Translations under genes and position numbers: made by a program
Shown here: piece by piece, positions 1-7,355 of the stretch
Position numbering within the stretch: the first letter of the stretch is position 1
Layout: each line of letters begins with the position of its first letter
Source: YC2-FULL-38-9 sp964629635
GTDB lineage: Bacteria; Patescibacteriota; Microgenomatia; UBA1406; GWC2-37-13
DNA length: 64,000 nt
Assembly (NCBI GenBank): GCA_964629635.1
Contig: CAZVQS010000001.1
Coordinates: 310,001 to 374,000 of the forward strand
Reading direction: 5' to 3'
The notes under the pieces: model-generated
What the model saw: the letters and a program-made list of their open reading frames with translations, nothing else
Database searches by the model: none
Told to the model about the DNA's origin: nothing

Positions 1-21
1 ACGGGGATAGACGAACCTCTG

Positions 22-27
22 TATAAT
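22..27 (+). promoter_or_regulatory. -10 box of the radical SAM gene
   Basis: A TATAAT hexamer lies 16 nt before the ATG at 44. It implies a leader of only about 10 nt without a Shine-Dalgarno sequence, as elsewhere in this window. Confidence 0.55.
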
Positions 28-43
28 AGAAACGAAAAACACC

Positions 44-1021
44 ATGCATCCGCCCAATATTCTCATCACGAATTTCTGCAACCAGAACTGCACGTTCTGC
101 TTCGCGTCCCAGGAAATGCTCGGAAAACGGGCAAAAAAGGAGATGAGCATGCCGGATTTCAGGAAAGCGCTCCGGAAAATGAAAAAAGAGTCTGTCAGCA
201 CCGTAAAGCTATTGGGCGGGGAGCCGACGCTCCACTCGAAATTCGATGAAATCCTGGCGCTCTCCTGCAGGGACTTTTCCCACGTGCAGGTGTTTACGAA
301 CGGCATCTTCCCGAACGAAACCGCCCGACTCCTACTTGACCGTGCCCCGCGCGTCGCGCTCACAGTAAACGTGATGACTCCCGGGTTCCTTTTCAATCCG
401 AAAACCCGCTCGCTCGTATCGGAAAGGATCGCGCAGCTTTCCCCCCACATGCGAATCACGCTTTCCTTCACCTTCGACATGCATACGGACATGGATATGG
501 TCTTTAAAGCTTTAGGACAATCCACCCTAAAACACGCGCACCGGTTCAGGCTCGGTTTCTCCAATCCGGTCGCCGGCGAGCAGAATTTTTACGGATTTGA
601 CGAATTCCCCCTTATGGGGAAAAAGCTCGCATCCGTCATATCGCGCATACGGAACACCAACAACGAGGCGGGTATCATCCTCAACTGCGGCCTTACCCGC
701 TGCATGTTCACCGATGTGCAGTTCCGGACCGTCCGGAAGGAAACGGAATTCGCGGGATTCGGATGCCTGGGGAAGCGGAGCTTCGATCTCCAGACCGACC
801 TGTCCGCATTCGGATGCTTTCCCCTGTCTCATATTGAAAAAACCTCAACCCACCGAAAATCATATGCAAACCTCCAGAAGTCGTTTCTTGAAAAACGCTT
901 CGCCGCCTGGACGGAAATGCGCATGAAACGGTGTAAAACCTGCCCGTTTTTCGGAATCGGTGCCGGCAAATGCCCCGGCCCCTGCGTCGCGTTTGTTATG
1001 AACCATAAACCAATCACATGA
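44..1021 (+). CDS. Radical SAM protein with SPASM-like C-terminus (putative peptide maturase)
   Basis: This 325-residue protein has the radical SAM cysteine motif CNQNCTFC (C12, C16, C19), which binds a 4Fe-4S cluster and cleaves S-adenosylmethionine. A GGEP motif for SAM binding is near residues 58-61. Extra cysteines in the C-terminal third, including C297, C300, C310 and C314, fit an auxiliary SPASM or twitch cluster, as in enzymes that modify ribosomal peptides. The next gene overlaps its end by 4 bp, so the two are translationally coupled. The nearby PqqD domains and small YxxP peptide make peptide modification the most likely role. The exact reaction cannot be read from sequence. Confidence 0.85.
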   Translation: MHPPNILITNFCNQNCTFCFASQEMLGKRAKKEMSMPDFRKALRKMKKESVSTVKLLGGEPTLHSKFDEILALSCRDFSHVQVFTNGIFPNETARLLLDRAPRVALTVNVMTPGFLFNPKTRSLVSERIAQLSPHMRITLSFTFDMHTDMDMVFKALGQSTLKHAHRFRLGFSNPVAGEQNFYGFDEFPLMGKKLASVISRIRNTNNEAGIILNCGLTRCMFTDVQFRTVRKETEFAGFGCLGKRSFDLQTDLSAFGCFPLSHIEKTSTHRKSYANLQKSFLEKRFAAWTEMRMKRCKTCPFFGIGAGKCPGPCVAFVMNHKPIT

Positions 1022-1623
1022 CTCTTCTTGAAAAAAAGATCATCCTCTCCGAACTCATCATCCGGCATGCGGTCGACGGACTGAAGAAAAAAGAAGTCAA
1101 CGTGCTCTGGAGCGGAGGAAAGGACTCAACGGTTGTCCTCCATATCGTCAGGAGCATGTATGGCCTGGTCCCCTTCACTGTAACGTTTGCGGACTGCACC
1201 TATCAGTTCAGGGAAGTGTACGGGTTCGTAAAGCGGCTGACAAAGGAATGGGATCTCAATCTGGATACGCTCCGCTACGGCAGCCCGGAAGCATTGAGTC
1301 GTTTTGAAGAATCCGGCAGGAAAAACAAAAAAATACTTTCCCGGGAGAAACTGAAAGCAAGCAGGGAGTATGTCAGGACGCGGGGCATCAAGGCGTCCAT
1401 TTCCGGCATCAGGTGGTATGAGCATTTCCACCGGATAAACCGATTCCAGGGAAAAACGGGCGGTGTTCTTATGGCATATCCCATTCTCCATTGGACGCGC
1501 GATGATGTCTGGGAATATATCAAAATGAACAATGTGCCGTATCTTTCCCTCTATGACCAGGGCTATTCCCATATTGACCTGGAGCCGTTTTCCTTCAAAG
1601 ACGGTTTCCACCCGCCTATTTGA
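1018..1623 (+). CDS. PAPS reductase-family ATP pyrophosphatase (PP-loop)
   Basis: This 201-residue protein carries the PP-loop SGGKDST (residues 32-38). It also has the later family motifs GIRWYEHFHR and YPILHWTRDDVWEYI, which are typical of PAPS reductase/CysD-type proteins. The redox cysteine expected near the end of true PAPS reductases is missing: the tail reads HIDLEPFSFK where family members often show cysteines. It is therefore more likely an adenylating enzyme than a sulfate-assimilation reductase. Its ATGA overlap with the radical SAM gene and the adjacent candidate peptide gene suggest a joint role in peptide tailoring, possibly sulfur or nucleotidyl chemistry; that is inference. 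Confidence 0.8.
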   Translation: MTLLEKKIILSELIIRHAVDGLKKKEVNVLWSGGKDSTVVLHIVRSMYGLVPFTVTFADCTYQFREVYGFVKRLTKEWDLNLDTLRYGSPEALSRFEESGRKNKKILSREKLKASREYVRTRGIKASISGIRWYEHFHRINRFQGKTGGVLMAYPILHWTRDDVWEYIKMNNVPYLSLYDQGYSHIDLEPFSFKDGFHPPI

Positions 1624-1648
1624 CTTTCAAAATACCCGCATGTAGAAT
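1620..1648 (+). promoter_or_regulatory. Promoter of the candidate precursor peptide
   Basis: A near-consensus -35 TTGACT (1620-1625) and a -10 TAGAAT (1643-1648) are separated by exactly 17 nt. The -10 ends 6 nt before the ATG at 1655, so the mRNA would be leaderless. The -35 begins on the last base before the upstream gene's TGA stop. Confidence 0.65.
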
Positions 1649-1654
1649 GGGTTT

Positions 1655-1819
1655 ATGCCCGTTTCCAAGAAAAAAACGCGGTCAAAACCGCGATATGTAA
1701 AGCCGCTCATCACCGTTGAAAAAATTTCCGTATCCCTCTTCCGCAAGGAGTCGCTCCGCAACGAACTGAGGGAATTCAATCTTCTTGCCGCAACGGACGC
1801 GGCTTCGGACGATTATTAG
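1655..1819 (+). CDS. Candidate RiPP precursor peptide with YxxP leader motif
   Basis: This is a 54-residue peptide beginning MPVSKKKTRSK, with a basic N-terminus, then RYVKPLITVEKI, and an acidic C-terminus ending TDAASDDY. The Y-x-x-P-x-I spacing matches the motif through which PqqD-type recognition elements bind leaders of lasso and related peptides, and two PqqD domains are encoded nearby. Its own promoter and leaderless position support expression. It ends tail-to-tail with the minus-strand gene, overlapping by 4 bp. The core would lie in the last 20-25 residues, and the terminal Ser/Tyr could be targets of the neighbouring kinase-like protein. That part is inference. Confidence 0.6.
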   Translation: MPVSKKKTRSKPRYVKPLITVEKISVSLFRKESLRNELREFNLLAATDAASDDY

Positions 1820-2751
1820 TCTTTTGAAGATTTCACGATCCTTGTGCGCACTGCGCGCTTCAGAAACATATCGATGTCTTCTCTGATATCCGACGCTTCC
1901 GCACCGTAATGGTCAGCCACATGTCCAACTATTTCCGCTCCGGTCCTTTTTTTCCACAAAAAACTCCAGATGAGCCTTCCGGTTTCATTGAGAGTTATGA
2001 TCCGGTTGCCGGACGGATCGAAAATCACAACTTCTTTCTCAAGTTTTTTTGCCTTGAAAGCGCTGTTTCGAACGTAGGACATGTCCCGATTATAGGCAAG
2101 CGATTTCCTGAAGTCAACCAATAGGCTCCGCATCCGTTTTTCCATACCGGAGGGGAGGAACCGCTTCCTTTGCTTCATGAAAAAATGACTGAAAAAAAAA
2201 TAAAACCACGTCGACCTGAATAAAGTCTCCTCACCGACCTCTCCACCGTCAGGCGTCCGGATACTACTGACAGGAGTTTCGGAAACCGGACCAGTTTCCC
2301 TGAAAAAATCACGGTACTCACGGTATATGCCATTTTTTTTTGCCACCACGATAAGGCGGGTATATTTGCTTTCCGGCGGAATCATCTCATCCCACCAACC
2401 GGTTTCCGCGCCGTTTACCGTAATTACACCGGATCCGTTGCCTCTTCCGTGGAACAACACCACGTTTTCCGGTATAAGCAGGGCCTGAAGAAGCGCCTTG
2501 AATGCGGTCATGAGCCCGTAGGGATGCATGCGCTGGCCGGTCGCCACATGAAGGAAGCCTTTCCGGGTCGACGCCAGTTCCAGGCTGAACGTCGGATCGG
2601 ACGTTTCGTCAACGGCAACCGTGAAATCGGGTGTTCCCCGGAACTGACTCTGGCGGATATATCCGGCGAATTCGGGAACACGCATTCCCTTGAATTCGAC
2701 CATCCCCTTTTTCCCTCCGATACGGAATCTTATTCGCGTTTTCATATACAT
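1816..2751 (-). CDS. HPr-kinase-like protein without P-loop fused to a PqqD domain
   Basis: This is a 311-residue protein. Its last 85 or so residues form a PqqD-like domain (VVIFDPSGNRIITLNETGRLIW and a following helical part), the fold that binds RiPP leaders. The N-terminal 170 residues resemble the HPr-kinase-like fold of the 239-residue neighbour at 3336, including an equivalent of the segment before the P-loop (NVVLFHGRGNG). A Walker A motif is absent: GVITVNGAETGWW stands where the neighbour has GESGAGKST. It may be a leader-binding partner for the active kinase. The start at 2751 is followed by another possible start two codons later. Confidence 0.65.
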   Translation of the reverse strand: MYMKTRIRFRIGGKKGMVEFKGMRVPEFAGYIRQSQFRGTPDFTVAVDETSDPTFSLELASTRKGFLHVATGQRMHPYGLMTAFKALLQALLIPENVVLFHGRGNGSGVITVNGAETGWWDEMIPPESKYTRLIVVAKKNGIYREYRDFFRETGPVSETPVSSIRTPDGGEVGEETLFRSTWFYFFFSHFFMKQRKRFLPSGMEKRMRSLLVDFRKSLAYNRDMSYVRNSAFKAKKLEKEVVIFDPSGNRIITLNETGRLIWSFLWKKRTGAEIVGHVADHYGAEASDIREDIDMFLKRAVRTRIVKSSKD

Positions 2752-2776
2752 GGAGTCACAGGTATATACGGTTCCC

Positions 2777-2806
2777 TTGACAAAGGGCTATATAAAAGAC
2801 AATAAT
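2777..2806 (+). promoter_or_regulatory. Putative promoter of the anchored protein gene
   Basis: A perfect TTGACA (2777-2782) is followed after 18 nt by AATAAT (2801-2806), 11 nt before the ATG at 2818. The -10 is weak, so this is a moderate call. Confidence 0.4.
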
Positions 2807-2817
2807 AATTATAGTCT

Positions 2818-3339
2818 ATGAACAAATTACTCCTTGCCATCTTCACCATACTCCTTCTTGTTCTCACGTTTGAGTTCGGCTATTTTTTCGGCATGGAGCG
2901 CATGAAGACACAGGTGGTTAAGGGAGCGCCCCAATTCGAGGAAAAAGCCTCCTCAGTCATCACCATGGTGAAAAGTTTTTTTACTGACGGCCAGAACAAA
3001 AAACTTAACGAACTTTATCTAACCTATACCTACAAGGGAACCATCGAAAAAATCGATTTCCGCACGCAGAAAATCACGAACGGCGACTTCGCGTTCGCGC
3101 CCACCGAAGCGGCGGCATCTTTGTTTCTCAAAACGCAGGACAATACATCCCGGGGATTCTATTACTACGAATCCGAGCTTGAACGGATCAAGTTCTATGA
3201 AAACGTCAAAGGAAAACTCACGGAAATCGGACGGGATAAAATAAAGGCAGACGATCCGGTCAGCGTAAAAACAACCATCAACCTGTTGCAGCCTCCGACA
3301 CACAACCTTGTCGAGGTGGTGGTAGTCAAAAGCCCCTAA
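2818..3339 (+). CDS. Single-pass membrane-anchored protein of unknown function
   Basis: This 173-residue protein has an N-terminal hydrophobic anchor (residues 4-24, LLLAIFTILLLVLTFEFGYF) followed by a soluble domain rich in beta-prone segments and charged residues. I do not recognise a family. It lies inside the putative peptide locus and converges with the kinase-like gene, overlapping it by 4 bp. It could be an extracytoplasmic accessory protein of the locus or an unrelated gene. Confidence 0.65.
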   Translation: MNKLLLAIFTILLLVLTFEFGYFFGMERMKTQVVKGAPQFEEKASSVITMVKSFFTDGQNKKLNELYLTYTYKGTIEKIDFRTQKITNGDFAFAPTEAAASLFLKTQDNTSRGFYYYESELERIKFYENVKGKLTEIGRDKIKADDPVSVKTTINLLQPPTHNLVEVVVVKSP

Positions 3340-4055
3340 GACTTCGTGAATTTCAGTTTCTTCATTTCAACACCCGCTATCAGATCCAGGAACAATCCAT
3401 ACAGTTTTCTCCGCTCGAAACGGTACCCGCTTTTGAACAAACGGTTTATGATGTACAAATATATGTCGCTCCCCTTGAGTGCCAGAAATTTTATGGTAAA
3501 AGGAACATCCGATTCCCTGTTTTCCTGCGCCTTGCGGATCAGGTAAATCTTTTCAAGCGGAACGGGGCCGGGATGAAGCAACCGGACCGACTTACGGTCA
3601 AAAGCCGAAGGATACAGGAAAAACACGCCCTTCTCCTTTCTCATTACGGCGGTATCATCGGAATAAATACGGTACGGTACAATTTTTGCCACCGCGGTCG
3701 ACTTGCCCGCGCCCGACTCGCCGTAATACGCATACCCCTTCCCTTCCCTCACGTACGAGGATGCATGGAGAAACAGGATGTTATCCTTTAGGGCTTGAAG
3801 CGCGATATGCACCATCACCAGAAAATCGACGTACCTTATGTCCACCGCCTGTCCTGCTTCAAGCTCCGTACGCAAGGATGGACTTTTGATAACCAGATTT
3901 CCCTCCCTGCGGAAGATGTGTGCCTGGTATCGGCCGGGGCGCGAACGGGCATAAAAGCGGTATGTTGCATCGAAATACTTTCCAATATCCTCGTCCTCGA
4001 TGCGAAGGGCGCAGCAGAAACAGGCGATTTTGAGATATCTGGTTTTGTGTTTCAT
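3336..4055 (-). CDS. HPr kinase-like protein (P-loop kinase)
   Basis: This 239-residue protein has the HPr-kinase-type core: LHASS (about 96-100), Walker A GESGAGKST (112-120) and a following YSDDTAV segment matching the acidic motif after the P-loop. True HPr kinases act in carbon regulation, but no HPr/PTS gene is nearby. Homologues in RiPP loci such as PadeK of the paeninodin lasso cluster phosphorylate the peptide's C-terminal serine. With two PqqD domains and a small peptide nearby, a peptide kinase is the best inference. Its start overlaps the upstream glycosyltransferase gene by 4 bp, so the two form an operon. Confidence 0.75.
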   Translation of the reverse strand: MKHKTRYLKIACFCCALRIEDEDIGKYFDATYRFYARSRPGRYQAHIFRREGNLVIKSPSLRTELEAGQAVDIRYVDFLVMVHIALQALKDNILFLHASSYVREGKGYAYYGESGAGKSTAVAKIVPYRIYSDDTAVMRKEKGVFFLYPSAFDRKSVRLLHPGPVPLEKIYLIRKAQENRESDVPFTIKFLALKGSDIYLYIINRLFKSGYRFERRKLYGLFLDLIAGVEMKKLKFTKS

Positions 4056-4987
4056 GGACGTATTACCCGCGCAAGCAGATAGGACATGTTGGTAACCGTT
4101 ATGCTCAGACGATAGAGCACGTGAAACGCGATTCGGTATACCGGACTCTTTGCGTCGAAAGCGCCTGCTAGCAGTGCGTTCCGGATACGTTCTTCCCTCG
4201 TGCGGATTTTTTCGTTAAGCGCACGCGAGCGGTAGAAGTGGGTGCCTGACGACCGGAGTTTTACCCTCAGAAGATACCTGCCCACCCCCATCCGAACCCA
4301 CCTGAGAAAACTGGCCGAAAAACTGGACCTGCCGAAATGGAAAACAACCGCCCGGGACGCGTATGCGACCGGTATTCCCTGATTGATGATCTGGACGGAA
4401 AGGTCCAGGTCTTCCAGTTCCACATCCCTGAAATCAAGCGCCCCCTTCCTGAACAAATCACGGGGAATGAGGCAGTTTTTCGCATCAAACCAGGGGGAAA
4501 ACGTTTTAGTCAGCATGCGATACATGCCGCTTTGCAGATACTGCTGGTCCTTGAAATGGTTCAGGGACGCGAACAGGTCTCCGGGCAGCCCATTTTCGCT
4601 CCTCCCCTGGATTACGCTGTTTTGCCGGCCTTCCCATTTCCCCACCAACTCCGCTATCCATGTTCTTTTTGGCACGCAGTCGTCGTCGATAAAAACAAGA
4701 ATCGGTGATTTCGCCGCGCCTACTCCCGCTGCTCTCGCGTTACCGGCCCCCTTTTTCGCAACAAGAACATGCCGGAGCCTTACCGGATACTTTTTCCGGA
4801 ATGAATCAACGGTTACCTTCACGGCAGAGCCTCCCGAATTATCCGTAACGATCACCTCTTCGGGCACAAGCGTCTGGCGGGACAGGGATACGAGACACGT
4901 ACGGAGGGTTTCCTTTCTTCCGTAACCCGGAATAATAACGGACACCCTCCTTTTTTTTCTGGTGTTTTTCGGGGTATGGGGGTTCAT
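4052..4987 (-). CDS. Family 2 glycosyltransferase
   Basis: This 311-residue protein has a typical GT-A start (RVSVIIPGYGRKETLRTCL), the sequence ILVFIDDDCVP for nucleotide-sugar/metal binding, and a later ELEDLDLSVQI acidic motif. There is no long membrane domain, though a few hydrophobic stretches near the end may be peripheral. It transfers a sugar from a nucleotide donor to an unknown acceptor. The 4-bp overlap with the kinase-like gene suggests it belongs to the putative peptide locus, perhaps glycosylating the product. Confidence 0.85.
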   Translation of the reverse strand: MNPHTPKNTRKKRRVSVIIPGYGRKETLRTCLVSLSRQTLVPEEVIVTDNSGGSAVKVTVDSFRKKYPVRLRHVLVAKKGAGNARAAGVGAAKSPILVFIDDDCVPKRTWIAELVGKWEGRQNSVIQGRSENGLPGDLFASLNHFKDQQYLQSGMYRMLTKTFSPWFDAKNCLIPRDLFRKGALDFRDVELEDLDLSVQIINQGIPVAYASRAVVFHFGRSSFSASFLRWVRMGVGRYLLRVKLRSSGTHFYRSRALNEKIRTREERIRNALLAGAFDAKSPVYRIAFHVLYRLSITVTNMSYLLARVIRP

Positions 4988-5013
4988 GGATATTGATTCA
5001 ACGACCTACAGTA

Positions 5014-5019
5014 TATAAT
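5014..5019 (+). promoter_or_regulatory. -10 box of the peptidase/nucleotidyltransferase gene
   Basis: TATAAT ends 6 nt before the ATG at 5026. This rules out the longer in-frame start at 4993, whose first codons would be the promoter itself. Confidence 0.6.
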
Positions 5020-5025
5020 AGTACC

Positions 5026-6294
5026 ATGTCGGATTTCACCCGCCTCCTTTTATCCCGGAGCACGTTTTCCCTCCTTTCCCAAGGGGACAGCATGCTTCCC
5101 CTCATCCGCTCGGGAGATACGGTCACCTACCGGAAAGTTCCTTTCTCGAAAATCCGCACCAACGATATTCTGCTTGTGGAAAGGGACGGAAAACTTCTCA
5201 CCCATCGCGTTGTATATGCCGGAACCGGGCACCTGATCTTAAAGGGAGACAACAACCGCCTGTCCGACGGCAGAATACTCCCGCGCCACGTCATTGCGAA
5301 AGCGGTATCCGTGAAACGGAATGGAATACGATTCTCCATCGACCAGATTTATCTGCAGCAATCCATGCTTTATCTCCATGAAATCAACCGAATACTGGCT
5401 CTTCTTGAAAAGAAACATGTTCCCGTCGTCGTTCTCAAGGGCCTGCCGCTGCATCTCTATTATGAAGGGAGCCATCCGCGCAGGCTCTACAGCGACTGCG
5501 ACATTCTTGTACCGGGAACACATGCCGGTACCGTACGGGGCATCCTGAAACGGACCGGATACCGCAAAGCCGACACCCGCCTTTCAGCCGGGCACGGAAT
5601 ACTGAAGGACAAGCAAACCGAAGAGACGTACTACAAAAAACTGGGGAAATTCCCCGTAGTGTTTGACGTACATTATGAAGCCGTATTCATGATGACGCAG
5701 CTGGGAAAGCTCACTGAATTGTATCCGCAGCGGCTTATCGAACAGATGACCCGGGAGTACCTGTCGGAAAGAAGGTTTGTCCGCGTGGGCGGGGCAAAGT
5801 ACCCTGTCCTGTCGGAAAAACATCTCGTCACCTATCTCATGCTCCATTTTTTTCACCATAATTTCAAGGGGCTGTTCCGGCTTGAGCTGATACGCGCCAT
5901 CTTGCGGAAATCACACCAACACCTCTGGTCCGAAATGGCCGCATACGTATCCCGGTACCGTATACATTCGTTCGTATATCCGGGATATTTCCTCCTTAAC
6001 AGATACTTCCCCGGGACCATCCCCGGTACGTTTCTTTCGCAGATTGCCTCCAGCCCGGACACGCGCAACTATTTGCAAAGACGCACTATGTCGGCAAACA
6101 TATTTGATGCCGAACCGCGCGTATGGGAAGGAATCAACCGCTTCGTAAACCTCTTCACGCTTTCGCCCTTGCCGCTTTTGACGCGCCTGCGGGTGTTTCT
6201 GAACCCCGCGGTGCTGTATTCGGTGCTGTGGACTGGTTTTTACGCTGTCGTTTCCTTCCTGTCAACCAAAAGAAAACGGCACCTGCTACAATAA
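5026..6294 (+). CDS. S26 signal-peptidase domain fused to a nucleotidyltransferase
   Basis: This 422-residue fusion starts with an S26/LexA-type peptidase domain: SQGDSMLPLI with Ser22, and LTHRVV with His60, the Ser-His arrangement of SipW/archaeal-type signal peptidases. From about residue 115 it has a nucleotidyltransferase-like domain (VVVLKGLPLHLYY and RRLYSDCDILV, Asp157/Asp159) of the kind seen in lasso-type RiPP loci. The peptidase could cut a leader and the second domain could modify the peptide; both are inferred. The start was chosen because the -10 box overlaps the upstream alternative. The stop overlaps the promoter of the PqqD gene. Confidence 0.7.
   Translation: MSDFTRLLLSRSTFSLLSQGDSMLPLIRSGDTVTYRKVPFSKIRTNDILLVERDGKLLTHRVVYAGTGHLILKGDNNRLSDGRILPRHVIAKAVSVKRNGIRFSIDQIYLQQSMLYLHEINRILALLEKKHVPVVVLKGLPLHLYYEGSHPRRLYSDCDILVPGTHAGTVRGILKRTGYRKADTRLSAGHGILKDKQTEETYYKKLGKFPVVFDVHYEAVFMMTQLGKLTELYPQRLIEQMTREYLSERRFVRVGGAKYPVLSEKHLVTYLMLHFFHHNFKGLFRLELIRAILRKSHQHLWSEMAAYVSRYRIHSFVYPGYFLLNRYFPGTIPGTFLSQIASSPDTRNYLQRRTMSANIFDAEPRVWEGINRFVNLFTLSPLPLLTRLRVFLNPAVLYSVLWTGFYAVVSFLSTKRKRHLLQ
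6287..6292 (+). promoter_or_regulatory. -10 box of the PqqD-like gene
   Basis: TACAAT at the end of the upstream gene lies 7 nt before the ATG at 6300. Confidence 0.45.
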
Positions 6295-6299
6295 CGGGT

Positions 6300-6569
6300 A
6301 TGTCAACTTCACTTCGCTTGAATAAACAGTTTGTCGTCCAGAAAATGGGGGAAAAGACCGTCATCTTCGATGGCGACTCCTCCCGCCTCCATACGCTCAA
6401 CGAAACCGGCTCTCTTGTTTTCGGGAAGGCCAAAGCAGGATGGACGGCTAAAAAAATAGCTCAGTTTCTCGAAAAAACGTATGAAATCCCGCTTGCGCGG
6501 GCGCAGAAAGACGTTGATCTGTTGCTGAAAGACCTCGTAAAGAAAAAAATCCTCGTTGAAAAGAAATAG
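6300..6569 (+). CDS. Stand-alone PqqD-like protein (RiPP recognition element)
   Basis: This 89-residue protein consists of a PqqD fold: VVQKMGEKTVIFDGDSSRLHTLNETG, then a helical half with KKIAQFLEKTYE and VDLLLKDLVKKKIL. It shares the LNETG motif with the PqqD domain at 1816-2751. PqqD-type proteins bind the leader of a precursor peptide and present it to the maturation enzyme. The start at 6300 fits the family length; a longer reading frame upstream lies inside the preceding gene. It converges with the nitroreductase gene, 4 bp apart. Confidence 0.8.
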   Translation: MSTSLRLNKQFVVQKMGEKTVIFDGDSSRLHTLNETGSLVFGKAKAGWTAKKIAQFLEKTYEIPLARAQKDVDLLLKDLVKKKILVEKK

Positions 6570-6573
6570 CCGT

Positions 6574-7311
6574 TTATCCCACCGCAAAAGCGTATGCCGC
6601 GATTTCGCCTCTTTTTAAGCCCATGTATTTTCCCAGGGCATCATCATAGTAACCGGCGGCAGCGCAGGACTTGAGTCCAAGTGCCGTTGAAACAAGCGAT
6701 ATGTTCTGCCCAAGATGACCGGCTTCGATGAATACATACCGGTATGCCCGTTCGCCGTATTTACGAAGCGTCCGGCCGATACAGGCGGTGACTACCACAA
6801 TCATGCCGGCCTGCGCGAGCTCTTTCTGGCTGAAACAGTTGCCGTAATTGAATGCCTCTATGGTGTTTACCTGTTCCAAAACGTGTTCAGTCACCCGATA
6901 GTGGTATAAACCGGGGGGGATTTCCGCGTGCATTACGATCGCGTATGTCTCAAGCGGATACAGCGCGCCCGCTGACGGATAATATCGTCGTTCGGGAATG
7001 CCTCTTGACGCATTTATTCCGCAGGAGAGACCGAGAACCGTTCCGATCCGAGACAAGTTCAAAGTGTTTACGTCAAACTCTCGCTGGGATTTTCGGCTGC
7101 GAAGCGTTTCAGAAAGATCTGATTTCTTGAGGTGCGGTTCAGGAAGCGCAATTACGGGAACCCCCTTGTACCGTTTATAGCCGATCCGATACTTTTGTTC
7201 CCGCTTCATCCATGAAGGTGCGAGCGCGGGAAGTTTCGTCCCGTTATGGAACCGTTCAAAATGGAACCGCTTATTTCCCTTCGTTCGAGGCAGATCGCAT
7301 GAATGAATCAT
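6574..7311 (-). CDS. SagB-type nitroreductase / dehydrogenase
   Basis: This 245-residue protein is of the SagB-like FMN oxidoreductase class. It has LRSRKSQREFD near the start of the domain, YYPSAGALYPLETYAIV, LYHYRVTEHVLEQV, and FIEAGHLGQNISLVSTALGLKSCAAAGYYDDAL near the end. SagB enzymes oxidise azolines to azoles in TOMM peptides, but many homologues act elsewhere. No YcaO or cyclodehydratase is visible. Position at the end of the putative peptide locus suggests a redox tailoring step. Confidence 0.8.
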   Translation of the reverse strand: MIHSCDLPRTKGNKRFHFERFHNGTKLPALAPSWMKREQKYRIGYKRYKGVPVIALPEPHLKKSDLSETLRSRKSQREFDVNTLNLSRIGTVLGLSCGINASRGIPERRYYPSAGALYPLETYAIVMHAEIPPGLYHYRVTEHVLEQVNTIEAFNYGNCFSQKELAQAGMIVVVTACIGRTLRKYGERAYRYVFIEAGHLGQNISLVSTALGLKSCAAAGYYDDALGKYMGLKRGEIAAYAFAVG

Positions 7312-7355
7312 AGCTAGGAAATAAAAATTAAATATGGTTCTCTATCTGTTTCCGG

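Noticed and set aside
6123..6299. Long N-terminal part of the PqqD-like frame
   Set aside because: It is an out-of-frame reading inside the peptidase/nucleotidyltransferase gene; the family length fits a start at 6300.
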